A stretch of 64,000 nt of DNA from NCBI GenBank assembly GCA_934401915.1, contig CAKRSV010000002.1, positions 62,001-126,000 of the forward strand. The letters run 5' to 3'. Position numbers and translations under genes: made by a program. Source of the DNA: an uncultured Lachnospiraceae bacterium (lineage in GTDB: Bacteria > Bacillota > Clostridia > Lachnospirales > Lachnospiraceae). Shown in pieces: positions 1 to 8,022 of the stretch. The notes beneath the pieces were generated by a model. That model worked only from the letters and a program-made list of their open reading frames with translations. It made no database searches and was not told the DNA's origin. Each line of letters starts with the position of its first letter. Positions within the stretch are counted from its first letter, which is position 1.

Positions 1-1
1 G

Positions 2-559
2 CAGTCTATTTTCAAAGAGTTACAGAACATTGTCGGCAAGGATTGCATCTTTGCTTCCAATACATCCTCCCTTTCCATCACAAAGATCGGAGAAGGACTT
101 GACAGACCGGTTATCGGTATGCACTTCTTCAACCCGGCAGACAGAATGAAGCTGGTTGAGGTAATCAGAGGCGAGAACACAACACAGGAGATGGTTGACA
201 AGATCACAGCCATCGCAACAGAGATCGGCAAGACTCCGGTACAGGTTAAGGAAGCTCCTGGATTCGTTGTAAACAGAATCCTGATCCCGATGATCAACGA
301 AGCAATCGGCGTATTAGATGCCGGAACAGCATCCGCAGAGGATATCGATGTAGCTATGCAGCTCGGCGCATCCCATCCGATGGGACCGCTTCACTTAGGC
401 GATATGATCGGTCTGGACATCTGCCTTGCTATCATGGAAGTTCTCTACAATGAGACGAAGGATGAGAAGTATGCTCCGCAGCCGCTTCTGAAGAAGATGG
501 TTGAGGAGAAGAAGCTCGGAAGAAAGACAGGCGTTGGTTTCTTCGATTACTCTAAATAA
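2..559 (+). CDS. hbd: 3-hydroxybutyryl-CoA dehydrogenase, C-terminal part (5' end outside window)
   Basis: NAD(P)-dependent dehydrogenase that interconverts acetoacetyl-CoA and 3-hydroxybutyryl-CoA in the butyrate pathway. The open frame enters from the left edge with no start in view. About 185 codons are visible, against roughly 290 for the family, so the N-terminal Rossmann fold with the NAD-binding glycine motif is mostly missing. The visible part has the conserved [16 protein letters not shown] stretch with the catalytic His, then [12 protein letters not shown] and the [15 protein letters not shown] segment of the helical dimerisation domain. It ends at FFDYSK, as family members do. It is followed by bcd, etfB and etfA on the same strand, the usual Lachnospiraceae butyrate order. 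Confidence 0.95.
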   Translation, partial: QSIFKELQNIVGKDCIFASNTSSLSITKIGEGLDRPVIGMHFFNPADRMKLVEVIRGENTTQEMVDKITAIATEIGKTPVQVKEAPGFVVNRILIPMINEAIGVLDAGTASAEDIDVAMQLGASHPMGPLHLGDMIGLDICLAIMEVLYNETKDEKYAPQPLLKKMVEEKKLGRKTGVGFFDYSK

Positions 560-581
560 AGAGAGATAAACATTAAAAGCA

Positions 582-615
582 ATAACCATGCCGGGGATTT
601 CTCCGGTGTGGTTAT
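582..615 (+). other. Intercistronic hairpin between hbd and bcd
   Basis: Positions 582-596 pair with 601-615 over 15 bp (two to three G:T wobbles), closing a 4-nt loop. No T-run follows, so it is unlikely to terminate transcription. A stem this stable just after the hbd stop could protect the hbd 3' end or partly reduce readthrough to bcd. The function is inferred. Confidence 0.6.
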
Positions 616-642
616 CAAATAAACATGGAGGAATATAAAATC

Positions 643-1794
643 ATGGATTTTACGTTAAGCAAAGAACATGAAATGGCGAGATCTCTTTTCAGAGAGTTCG
701 CTGAAAAAGAAGTAAAGCCTCTCGCTCAGGAAGTGGACGAGACAGAAGTTTTCCCGAGAGAGACAGTTGAGAAAATGGCAAAATTAGGCTTCATGGGAAT
801 TCCGGTTCCCAAGGAGTACGGTGGACAGGGATGCGATCCTCTTACCTACGCTATGTGTGTAGAGGAGCTTTCCAAGGTATGCGGCACCACAGGCGTTATC
901 GTTTCCGCGCACACCTCTCTGTGCTGTGATCCGATCATGACCTTCGGTACAGAAGAGCAGAAGCAGAAATATCTGGTTCCCCTTGCAAAGGGCGAGAAGC
1001 TCGGCGCATTCGGTCTGACAGAGCCCGGTGCTGGTACAGACGCACAGGGACAGCAGACAAAGGCTGTTCTGGATGGAGACGAGTGGGTACTGAACGGCTC
1101 CAAGTGCTTCATCACAAACGGTAAGGAAGCTGACGTATACGTTATCTTCGCAATCACAGGAACCGTTGAGAAGCGCGGCAGACTTCAGAAAGAGATCTCC
1201 GCATTCATCGTAGAGAAGGGAACACCTGGATTTACATTCGGAACAAAAGAGAAGAAGATGGGTATCCGTGGATCATCCACATACGAGCTGATCTTTACAG
1301 ACTGCCGTATCCCGAAGGAGAACTTACTCGGACAGCAGGGTAAGGGCTTCAACATCGCAATGCACACTCTGGACGGCGGACGTATCGGTATCGCTTCCCA
1401 GGCACTTGGTCTGGCAGAGGGCGCTCTTGAGACAACCATCAGCTATGTAAAAGAGAGAAAGCAGTTCGGCAGAGCAATCGGCGCTTTCCAGAATACACAG
1501 TTCCAGCTTGCAGATATGGCTACCAAGGTAGAGGCTGCACAGATGCTGGTTTACAAGGCTGCTATGGCTAAGGCTACCCAGAAGGTATACTCTGTAGAGG
1601 CTGCAAAGGCTAAATTATACGCTGCAGAGGTTGCTATGGAAGTTACCACAAAGGCTGTTCAGTTACACGGCGGTTACGGTTACATCAGAGAGTACGATGT
1701 AGAGCGTATGATGCGTGACGCAAAGATCACAGAGATCTACGAAGGAACAAGCGAAGTTCAGCGTATGGTCATCTCCGGCGCGTTACTGAAATAG
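643..1794 (+). CDS. bcd: Butyryl-CoA dehydrogenase (acyl-CoA dehydrogenase family)
   Basis: FAD flavoprotein that reduces crotonyl-CoA to butyryl-CoA. In clostridia it works in a complex with EtfAB that can bifurcate electrons to ferredoxin. The chosen start gives MDFTLSKEHE and 383 residues, the normal family length. An in-frame ATG at 625 overlaps the GGAGG ribosome binding site (627-631) and is rejected. Family signatures are GAFGLTEPGAGTDA (substrate/FAD region), the LDGGRIGIASQALG segment, the QLHGGYGYIREY FAD motif, and the catalytic Glu in YEGTSEVQ near the C terminus. It sits 83 bp after hbd and 42 bp before etfB, with a strong hairpin in the first gap. Confidence 0.97.
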   Translation: MDFTLSKEHEMARSLFREFAEKEVKPLAQEVDETEVFPRETVEKMAKLGFMGIPVPKEYGGQGCDPLTYAMCVEELSKVCGTTGVIVSAHTSLCCDPIMTFGTEEQKQKYLVPLAKGEKLGAFGLTEPGAGTDAQGQQTKAVLDGDEWVLNGSKCFITNGKEADVYVIFAITGTVEKRGRLQKEISAFIVEKGTPGFTFGTKEKKMGIRGSSTYELIFTDCRIPKENLLGQQGKGFNIAMHTLDGGRIGIASQALGLAEGALETTISYVKERKQFGRAIGAFQNTQFQLADMATKVEAAQMLVYKAAMAKATQKVYSVEAAKAKLYAAEVAMEVTTKAVQLHGGYGYIREYDVERMMRDAKITEIYEGTSEVQRMVISGALLK

Positions 1795-1836
1795 TCGGAA
1801 ACAATAAATAACAAAATATATAAGGAGAAAAATACA

Positions 1837-2619
1837 ATGAAAATTGTTGTTTGTATTAAGCAGGTTCCTGATACAAAGGGCGGCGTTAAGTTTAATCCGG
1901 ACGGAACTCTTGACAGAGGCGCAATGCTTACCATTATGAACCCCGATGATAAAGCAGGTCTGGAAGCAGCACTGAGAATCAAAGATCAGTATGGTGCAGA
2001 GGTTACAGTATTGACAATGGGTCTTCCGAAGGCAGAAGAGGTTCTTCGCGAGGCTATGGCTATGGGCGCTGACAAGGGTATCCTTGTAACAGACAGAGTC
2101 CTTGGCGGTGCTGACACCTGGGCTACCTCCACAACACTGGCAGGCGCTCTGAGAAATCTGGACTATGATCTCATCGTCACAGGCCGTCAGGCTATCGATG
2201 GAGATACCGCACAGGTAGGTCCGCAGATCTCCGAACATCTGAACATTCCTGTTATCTCTTATGCACAGGATATCAAGATCGAGGGAGACAGCGTTATCGT
2301 ACAGCGTCAGTATGAGGACAGATATCATGTAGTAAAGGCTAAAATGCCCTGCCTGATCACTGCTCTTTCTGAGCTGAACGAGCCCCGTTACATGACTCCC
2401 GGCGGAATCTTCGATGCTTACAAGGCAGAGATCACTGTCTGGGGCAGAAAAGATCTGAAGGATGTAGATGATTCCAACTTGGGTCTGAAGGGTTCACCGA
2501 CCAAGATCGCAAAGGCATCCGACAAGGTAAGAAAGGGTGCAGGCGAGAAGGTTGCTCTTGATCCCGATGAGGCAGTAAGCTACATTGTTGACAAGCTGAA
2601 AGTAAAACATGTCATCTAA
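1837..2619 (+). CDS. etfB: Electron transfer flavoprotein, beta subunit
   Basis: Small subunit (260 aa) of the electron-transfer flavoprotein partnering the butyryl-CoA dehydrogenase just upstream. The start MKIVVCIKQVPDTKG is the standard N terminus, and a GGAG element lies at the right distance (AAGGAGAAAAATACA before the ATG). Recognisable stretches are LTMGLPKAEEVLREAMAMGAD and TGRQAIDGDTAQVGPQ, which belong to the nucleotide-binding fold shared by Etf subunits. In bifurcating clostridial Etfs the beta subunit carries the FAD that accepts electrons from NADH. That role is inferred here from the bcd-etfBA context, not from residues I can prove. Confidence 0.96.
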   Translation: MKIVVCIKQVPDTKGGVKFNPDGTLDRGAMLTIMNPDDKAGLEAALRIKDQYGAEVTVLTMGLPKAEEVLREAMAMGADKGILVTDRVLGGADTWATSTTLAGALRNLDYDLIVTGRQAIDGDTAQVGPQISEHLNIPVISYAQDIKIEGDSVIVQRQYEDRYHVVKAKMPCLITALSELNEPRYMTPGGIFDAYKAEITVWGRKDLKDVDDSNLGLKGSPTKIAKASDKVRKGAGEKVALDPDEAVSYIVDKLKVKHVI

Positions 2620-2644
2620 ATGAAATGGAACTATCCAGAGCTGT

Positions 2645-2695
2645 GCAAAAGTGCTTTCTGTGAAGGCCTGCCTTGATGCAGGACAGCGGTTTTGC
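2645..2695 (+). other. Folded spacer between etfB and etfA
   Basis: The 171-bp etfB-etfA gap is long for this operon and is not coding. Inside it GCAAAA (2645-2650) pairs with TTTTGC (2690-2695) and encloses two small hairpins (2653-2658 with 2662-2667, and 2668-2671 with 2678-2681), a small three-way-junction shape. No T-run follows, so it does not look like a terminator. Its role is unknown. Confidence 0.4.
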
Positions 2696-2790
2696 GAATG
2701 GGGGTCTGAATAGTCGCATCAAAATATATCATAACTGAAAAGCAGATTACCATCACAGCTATATTCAGGTATAGAGAAAGGAATAAAAAA

Positions 2791-3837
2791 ATGAATTTAG
2801 AAGAATACAAGGGAGTATATGTCTTTGCTCAGCAGGTAGACAATGAGATCAGCAGCATCGCTCTTGAATTACTTGGAAAAGCAAAAGACCTTGCAAAAGA
2901 CTTAAATACAGAAGTAACCGCTATGCTGCTTGGTTCCGGTATTAAGAATCTTGCCGATCAGCTTGCAGAGTATGGCGCTGACAAGGTTATCGTGGTAGAT
3001 GATCCGGAGCTGAAGGATTACAGAACAGAGCCTTATGCACATGCGCTGGCTTCCATTATCAACACATACAAGCCGGAGATCGTTCTGGTAGGCGCTACCG
3101 CAATCGGTAGAGATTTAGGCCCCAGAGTTTCCGCAAGAGTGGCAACCGGTCTGACAGCAGACTGTACCGTTCTTGAGATCGGTGATTTCCCGCTTCAGGC
3201 AATTCCGGGACAGGAGCAGTTACACAACCAGCTGCTGATGACCCGTCCTGCATTCGGTGGAAATACCATCGCTACGATCGCCTGCCCTTACAACCGTCCG
3301 CAGATGGCTACCGTTCGTGCCGGTGTTATGCAGAAGATCGATCCGATCAAGGGTGCAAAGGCAGTTGTAGAAGAGTTCAATCCTGGATTTACACCGGACA
3401 ACAAGTATGTTGAGATCCTCGACATCGTGAAGTCCGTAGTAGATACCGTAGATATCATGGATGCTAAGATCCTGGTATCCGGTGGCCGTGGAGTTGGAAG
3501 CAAAGAGAACTTCAAGCTTCTCGATGATCTGGCAGAGGTTCTTGGCGGAACCGTAAGCTGCTCCCGTGCCGTTGTAGATTCCGGCTGGAAGCCGAAGGAT
3601 CTGCAGGTTGGACAGACCGGTAAGACCGTTCGTCCGAACGTATACTTTGCAATCGGTATTTCCGGAGCAATCCAGCACGTAGCAGGTATGGAAGAGTCCG
3701 ACATCATCATCGCTATCAACAAGGACGCAGATGCTCCGATCTTCGACGTAGCTGACTACGGTATCGTAGGAGATCTGAACAAGATCGTTCCGAAGCTGAC
3801 AGAGGCTTTAAAGGCAGAGATCGCTGCTGCAAAATAA
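2791..3837 (+). CDS. etfA: Electron transfer flavoprotein, alpha subunit
   Basis: Large Etf subunit (348 aa), partner of EtfB. The N-terminal half has the Etf alpha/beta fold (MNLEEYKGVYVFAQQ, LVGATAIGRDLGPRVSAR). The C-terminal half holds the conserved FAD domain with SGGRGVGSKENF, SRAVVDSGWKP, QVGQTGKTVRPNVY and AIGISGAIQHVAGM, which together form the FAD-binding signature. The start ATG follows AAAGGAAT. It is the last gene of the butyrate operon, and a strong intrinsic terminator begins 22 bp after its stop. Confidence 0.97.
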   Translation: MNLEEYKGVYVFAQQVDNEISSIALELLGKAKDLAKDLNTEVTAMLLGSGIKNLADQLAEYGADKVIVVDDPELKDYRTEPYAHALASIINTYKPEIVLVGATAIGRDLGPRVSARVATGLTADCTVLEIGDFPLQAIPGQEQLHNQLLMTRPAFGGNTIATIACPYNRPQMATVRAGVMQKIDPIKGAKAVVEEFNPGFTPDNKYVEILDIVKSVVDTVDIMDAKILVSGGRGVGSKENFKLLDDLAEVLGGTVSCSRAVVDSGWKPKDLQVGQTGKTVRPNVYFAIGISGAIQHVAGMEESDIIIAINKDADAPIFDVADYGIVGDLNKIVPKLTEALKAEIAAAK

Positions 3838-3859
3838 GCTGCTAAGGATAAAGAGAATG

Positions 3860-3895
3860 ACCCCTCGGACAGGATTCTGTCTGGGGGGTATTTTG
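3860..3895 (+). terminator. Intrinsic terminator of the butyrate operon
   Basis: A 13-bp stem (3860-3872 with 3877-3889, two wobble pairs) closes a 4-nt loop and is followed by a short T-run. It lies directly after etfA, so it should end the hbd-bcd-etfBA transcript. Confidence 0.85.
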
Positions 3896-3964
3896 TATCG
3901 TATGGAGAATTTTTCTGATACAAGCCCGGCATGCGCCAAGGCACATTCTTTTTCCGATAAAACA

Positions 3965-3994
3965 TTGACAGTGTCATGCAGCAGAGAATATGAT
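3965..3994 (+). promoter_or_regulatory. Sigma-A-type promoter for the ybaK-mtnA operon
   Basis: TTGACA at 3965-3970, an 18-bp spacer and TATGAT at 3989-3994 predict transcription from about 4001. An in-frame ATG at 3990 lies inside the -10 element, so translation must start downstream, which supports the ATG at 4041. Confidence 0.75.
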
Positions 3995-4040
3995 AAAAAA
4001 GACTGGTTATAAGATACCGGTGGGAAAACAGGTGAAGAAA

Positions 4041-4523
4041 ATGGCAAAGAATAAAGAGATCAAAACGAACGCAATGCGGATCCTTGAGAGGGAAAAGATT
4101 CCCTTTGCGCATTTCACATACGAGTGTGAGGAGTTTGTGGACGGGATCCAGGTGGCAGATATGCTGGGACTGCCGCATGAGAAGGTGTACAAGACGCTGG
4201 TCACGGTCGGAAATTCGAAGAACTATTTTGTGTTTGTCCTTCCGATCGAAGCGGAGCTGGATCTGAAGAAGGCGGCAAAATCCGTGGGAGAGAAGGCGGT
4301 CAGCATGCTGCATGTGAAGGATATTACGGCTGTCACAGGCTATGTCCGAGGAGGCTGCACCTCGATCGGGATGAAAAAGCAGTATGTGACCAGAGTGGAT
4401 TCGTCGGCAAAAGAACTGGATCGCATGATCGTCAGCGGAGGCAGGATCGGTTCCCAGATCGAACTGGCGCCGGAGGATCTGTGCAGGGCGGCGCACGCGG
4501 AGTTTGCGGATATTACCGTCTGA
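4041..4523 (+). CDS. ybaK: Cys-tRNA(Pro)/Cys-tRNA(Cys) deacylase, YbaK/EbsC family
   Basis: Small trans-editing enzyme (160 aa) that hydrolyses mischarged aminoacyl-tRNA, typically Cys-tRNA(Pro). The upstream promoter's -10 overlaps an earlier ATG, so I place the start at [16 protein letters not shown], which gives the normal family length. Family features are the [12 protein letters not shown] region, the EKVYKTLV segment with the conserved Lys, [18 protein letters not shown], and [14 protein letters not shown]. The ribosome binding site is modest (AGGTGAAGAA). It is probably first in an operon with mtnA, the aldolase and the DHH gene. The exact tRNA substrate cannot be told from sequence. 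Confidence 0.88.
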   Translation: MAKNKEIKTNAMRILEREKIPFAHFTYECEEFVDGIQVADMLGLPHEKVYKTLVTVGNSKNYFVFVLPIEAELDLKKAAKSVGEKAVSMLHVKDITAVTGYVRGGCTSIGMKKQYVTRVDSSAKELDRMIVSGGRIGSQIELAPEDLCRAAHAEFADITV

Positions 4524-4572
4524 GCGGGCGCTTCGTAGAGGAAGTTTACGATCACAGGAGAGGGAAGAGAGC

Positions 4573-5667
4573 ATGGGAGAAAATGGGAAGAGTATTCTGG
4601 AATATGAGACGGTGGAGCTGGACGATGCGAACAGCCGGATGCTGATCATCGATCAGACGAAGCTGCCGGGTAAGCCGGAGATCCTAGCGCTGAAAACCGG
4701 CGAGGAGATATGGAACGCGATCTATCTTTTGCAGGTGAGAGGCGCGCCGGCGATCGGCGTCGCAGCCGCTTTTGGGATCTATCTGCTGGCAAAACAGACA
4801 GATGAGACGGACTATGACGCGTTTCTGGAGAAATTCCGGAAGCAGAAAGAGTATCTGAATTCGGCAAGACCGACCGCAGTAAATCTCTCCTGGGCGCTGA
4901 ACCGGATGGAGCAGGTGTGCATACAAAAGAAGGAGAGCACCGTTGCGGAGATCCTGCAGGCGCTGAAGGAGGAAGCGGTCGAGATCAAAAACGAGGATAT
5001 CCGGGTCTGCAAGGCGATCGGAGAGTACGGACTGACGCTTGTCAAGCCGGGAGACGGTATCCTGACGCACTGCAATGCAGGGCAGCTTGCAACCTGCAAG
5101 TATGGGACGGCGACCGCACCGATCTATCTCGGACAGGAGAGAGGCTATCATTTCCGGGTGTTTGCGGATGAGACGAGACCGCTTCTGCAGGGGGCGAGGC
5201 TGACCGCCTATGAACTGCAGTCGGCGGGGGTGGATGTGACGCTGATCTGCGACAATATGTCTGCGACCGTGATGAGAAACGGCTGGGTCAACGCTGTGTT
5301 TGTAGGCTGTGACCGGGTGGCTGCCAACGGCGATACGGCGAACAAGATCGGGACCTCGGTGGTGGCGACCGTGGCAGCGCGGTATCATGTGCCGGTGTAC
5401 ATCTGCGCTCCGACTTCCACGATCGACTGGAATACTGCGACCGGAGCAGATATCCATATTGAGCAGCGAAAACCCGAGGAGGTCACGGAGATGTGGTATC
5501 GGGAACGCATGGCGCCGGAGGGCGTGAAGGTGTTTAACCCGGCGTTCGATGTGACAGACCATGACCTGATCGCCGGGATCGTGACGGAGTACGGGATCGC
5601 AAGGGCGCCCTACACAGAGTCACTGAAGGCGATCCGGGAGAAAAAGCAGCAGGCGCTTGCAAAGTAA
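4573..5667 (+). CDS. mtnA: S-methyl-5-thioribose-1-phosphate isomerase
   Basis: Converts 5-methylthioribose-1-phosphate to 5-methylthioribulose-1-phosphate. Close relatives also act on 5-deoxyribose-1-phosphate. The start [16 protein letters not shown] follows an AGGAGAGGGA ribosome binding site; an upstream in-frame start would overlap ybaK and is rejected. The 364-aa protein has the signatures [14 protein letters not shown], the catalytic-Cys segment [16 protein letters not shown], and the Asp in [17 protein letters not shown]. The gene immediately downstream is a class II aldolase, not the later Met-salvage dehydratase set, which points to a short salvage branch rather than the full methionine cycle. 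Confidence 0.95.
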   Translation: MGENGKSILEYETVELDDANSRMLIIDQTKLPGKPEILALKTGEEIWNAIYLLQVRGAPAIGVAAAFGIYLLAKQTDETDYDAFLEKFRKQKEYLNSARPTAVNLSWALNRMEQVCIQKKESTVAEILQALKEEAVEIKNEDIRVCKAIGEYGLTLVKPGDGILTHCNAGQLATCKYGTATAPIYLGQERGYHFRVFADETRPLLQGARLTAYELQSAGVDVTLICDNMSATVMRNGWVNAVFVGCDRVAANGDTANKIGTSVVATVAARYHVPVYICAPTSTIDWNTATGADIHIEQRKPEEVTEMWYRERMAPEGVKVFNPAFDVTDHDLIAGIVTEYGIARAPYTESLKAIREKKQQALAK

Positions 5668-5679
5668 AAGAGGAGAGTT

Positions 5680-6381
5680 ATGGCGGGAGAGACATACATG
5701 ACAGAAAAAGAGGCAAAGAGGGCGATCCTCGACATCGGGCAGCGAATGTACCTGCGGGGCTTTGTCGCGGCGAACGACGGGAATATCTCTGTGCGGACAG
5801 CGGAAAATGAAGTCTGGGCGACGCCGACCGGCGTTTCCAAGGGCTATATGAAAAAGAAGATGCTGGTAAAGGTGGATCTGGAGGGCAGACAGCTTGCCGG
5901 GACATGGAAGCCGTCCTCGGAGCTGAAAATGCACCTTCGCGCGTACCGGGAAAACCCGGAGCTTAAATCGGTCTGTCATGCGCATCCGCCCATCTGTACC
6001 AGCTTTTCCATAGCAGGAATACCGCTGGATACGCCGATCCTGGCGGAAGCGGTGATCACGCTCGGCAGCGTGCCGATCGCACCCTATGCGGAGCTGGGGA
6101 GCGAGGAGGTGCCGGAGGCGATCGCCCCCTACTGCCGCACGCACAACGGCGTACTGCTGGCAAATCACGGCGTGGTCACGTGGGCGGAGGACGCCTATGC
6201 GGCATATTACCGGCTGGAATCAATGGAATATTATGCCAAGATCCTGATGATCACGGACAGGATCCTGGGACACCAGAACGTGCTTTCCGATCAACAGATC
6301 GACGCCCTGCTCGCCATGCGGACGAAGTTTGGAATCAGCCGCGGCGGGGAGCCGGCAAGAAGCAGAACAGACAGTCTTTGA
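5680..6381 (+). CDS. Class II (zinc) aldolase, fuculose-phosphate-aldolase family
   Basis: Zn-dependent aldolase (233 aa) of the FucA/MtnB/AraD superfamily. Visible features are the N-terminal RGFVAANDGNISVR phosphate-site region, zinc ligands in CHAHPP, and a third His in LANHGVVTW. The ATG follows AGGAGAG, 12 bp after mtnA. With MtnA beside it, the best guess is an aldolase that splits 5-methylthioribulose-1-phosphate or 5-deoxyribulose-1-phosphate into DHAP and a small aldehyde. This DHAP shunt is described in R. rubrum and some E. coli. MtnB dehydratases share the fold, so substrate and chemistry are inferred from context only. Confidence 0.85.
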   Translation: MAGETYMTEKEAKRAILDIGQRMYLRGFVAANDGNISVRTAENEVWATPTGVSKGYMKKKMLVKVDLEGRQLAGTWKPSSELKMHLRAYRENPELKSVCHAHPPICTSFSIAGIPLDTPILAEAVITLGSVPIAPYAELGSEEVPEAIAPYCRTHNGVLLANHGVVTWAEDAYAAYYRLESMEYYAKILMITDRILGHQNVLSDQQIDALLAMRTKFGISRGGEPARSRTDSL

Positions 6382-6433
6382 TGGTAGAAGAAAATCGTCG
6401 GCGCAAAGAGCGTGCGCAGGAATGAGGATTCAT

Positions 6434-7984
6434 ATGAAATTAGCGGAACTGAACGGATACGATCCGATCACCATACAATGTCACGACAACCCGGACGCGG
6501 ATGCGCTTGCCTCCGGTTTTGCGCTGTACCGGTATTTTGAGAGTAAGGGAAAGGAAGTTTCTCTGGTGTACGCGGGAAGAAACCGGGTGCAGAAATCGAA
6601 CCTGCTGCTGATGCTGGAGAAGCTGCGGATCCCGATCTTCTATATCGAGGATGTGACGGCCTATCTGAGCAAGCTGCCGCAGCAGCGGATCCCCGGGCTT
6701 CTGATCACGGTGGACTGCCAGTACGGGGCGGGCAATGTGACGCAGCTTCCCGCCGAGAATGTGGCGATCATCGACCATCACCAGGTGGAGATACGGGATG
6801 TCGAGAAGAGTGAGATCAATCCTCATCTGGGAAGCTGCGCGACGTTGGTGTGGAGTATGCTGCGGGACGAGGGCTGGCAGATCACGGACAGCAAGCTCGG
6901 TACGGCGCTGTATTACGGCTTGTACACGGACACGAATCAGTTTTCGGAGATCTACAACCCGCTCGATATGGATATGCGCGAGGCGGTTCCCTGCGAGAAA
7001 ACTCTGGTCTCGCTTTTCCGAAATTCCAACCTGTCGCTGCACGAGATGGAGATCGCCGGGGTAGCGATGATCCGCCATATTTACAACGACGACTACCACT
7101 ATGGGATCATCAAATCGCAGCCGTGTGATCCGAACATTCTGGGACTGATCAGCGATTTTCTGATTCAGGTCGCGGAGGTAAACTGCTGCGTTGTCTATAA
7201 TGAGCAGAAAGACGGCTATAAGTTTTCTGTGCGAAGCTGTGTCAAAGAGGTGCAGGCAAACGAGCTGGCGGCGTTTCTGGCGGAGAAGGTCGGAAGCGGC
7301 GGCGGACACCATGAGAAGGCGGGCGGCTTTATCAGCCGGGCGCTGTATGAAAAATATTTTCCAACGCTTCACACGGAGGCGTTTTTCAGTGAACGGCTCA
7401 ACGACTATTTCGATCACTGTGAGATCATCTATGCGAAGGACTATGAGATGGATGTGACCGGGATGCAGTCGTATGTCAAGAAAAGAGTGCCGATCGGCTA
7501 TGTGAAGGCGACGGACGTCCTGCCGGTGGGAACGCCGGTCACGATCCGTACGCTGGAGGGCGACGTCGATATGGTGGTGGATGAACAGCTTATCATTATG
7601 ATCGGGATCAAAGGGGAGGTCTATCCGAATCATCTGGATAAGTTTCAAAATTCGTACGAGGCGACGGAGCAGCCCTACTGCAGCGACGCCACGCATGAGA
7701 GCTGCCGGACGCTCTACCAGCCGACGCTCCATAACCGGGCGACCGGCGAGGTGCACCAGCTTGTAGATTATGCGAAGATCTGCATAGCCAGCGGCGGCAC
7801 ACACATCCATGCAAGAGAACTGACCGAAAGAGTCAAAGTCTTTACCGCCTGGGATGAGCAGAAGTATATGCTTGGAAAAGCGGGAGATTATCTGGCGGTG
7901 CGCTGTGACGACCGTCACGACATCTATGTCGTGGAGAGAGACATCTTCTTTAAGACCTATGAGAAGTGCGAGGCGCGGGAGTGA
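6434..7984 (+). CDS. DHH/DHHA1-family phosphoesterase
   Basis: 517-aa protein with the DHH motif set HDNPDADALASG, LLITVDCQYG and AIIDHHQVE in the N-terminal domain. The DHHA1 substrate-binding signature GSGGGHHEKAGGF lies near residue 290. These domains hydrolyse phosphodiesters such as nanoRNA, pAp or cyclic dinucleotides. The C-terminal ~200 residues do not match a domain I recognise. ATGs lie at 6422 and 6434; GAGG at 6424-6427 has proper spacing only for 6434. Its place beside mtnA and the aldolase may be operonic (about 50 bp gap), but I see no biochemical link. Confidence 0.85.
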   Translation: MKLAELNGYDPITIQCHDNPDADALASGFALYRYFESKGKEVSLVYAGRNRVQKSNLLLMLEKLRIPIFYIEDVTAYLSKLPQQRIPGLLITVDCQYGAGNVTQLPAENVAIIDHHQVEIRDVEKSEINPHLGSCATLVWSMLRDEGWQITDSKLGTALYYGLYTDTNQFSEIYNPLDMDMREAVPCEKTLVSLFRNSNLSLHEMEIAGVAMIRHIYNDDYHYGIIKSQPCDPNILGLISDFLIQVAEVNCCVVYNEQKDGYKFSVRSCVKEVQANELAAFLAEKVGSGGGHHEKAGGFISRALYEKYFPTLHTEAFFSERLNDYFDHCEIIYAKDYEMDVTGMQSYVKKRVPIGYVKATDVLPVGTPVTIRTLEGDVDMVVDEQLIIMIGIKGEVYPNHLDKFQNSYEATEQPYCSDATHESCRTLYQPTLHNRATGEVHQLVDYAKICIASGGTHIHARELTERVKVFTAWDEQKYMLGKAGDYLAVRCDDRHDIYVVERDIFFKTYEKCEARE

Positions 7985-8022
7985 GAGCGCGCCAGAGAGA
8001 GTGACAGAAGGGGAAACAGATC

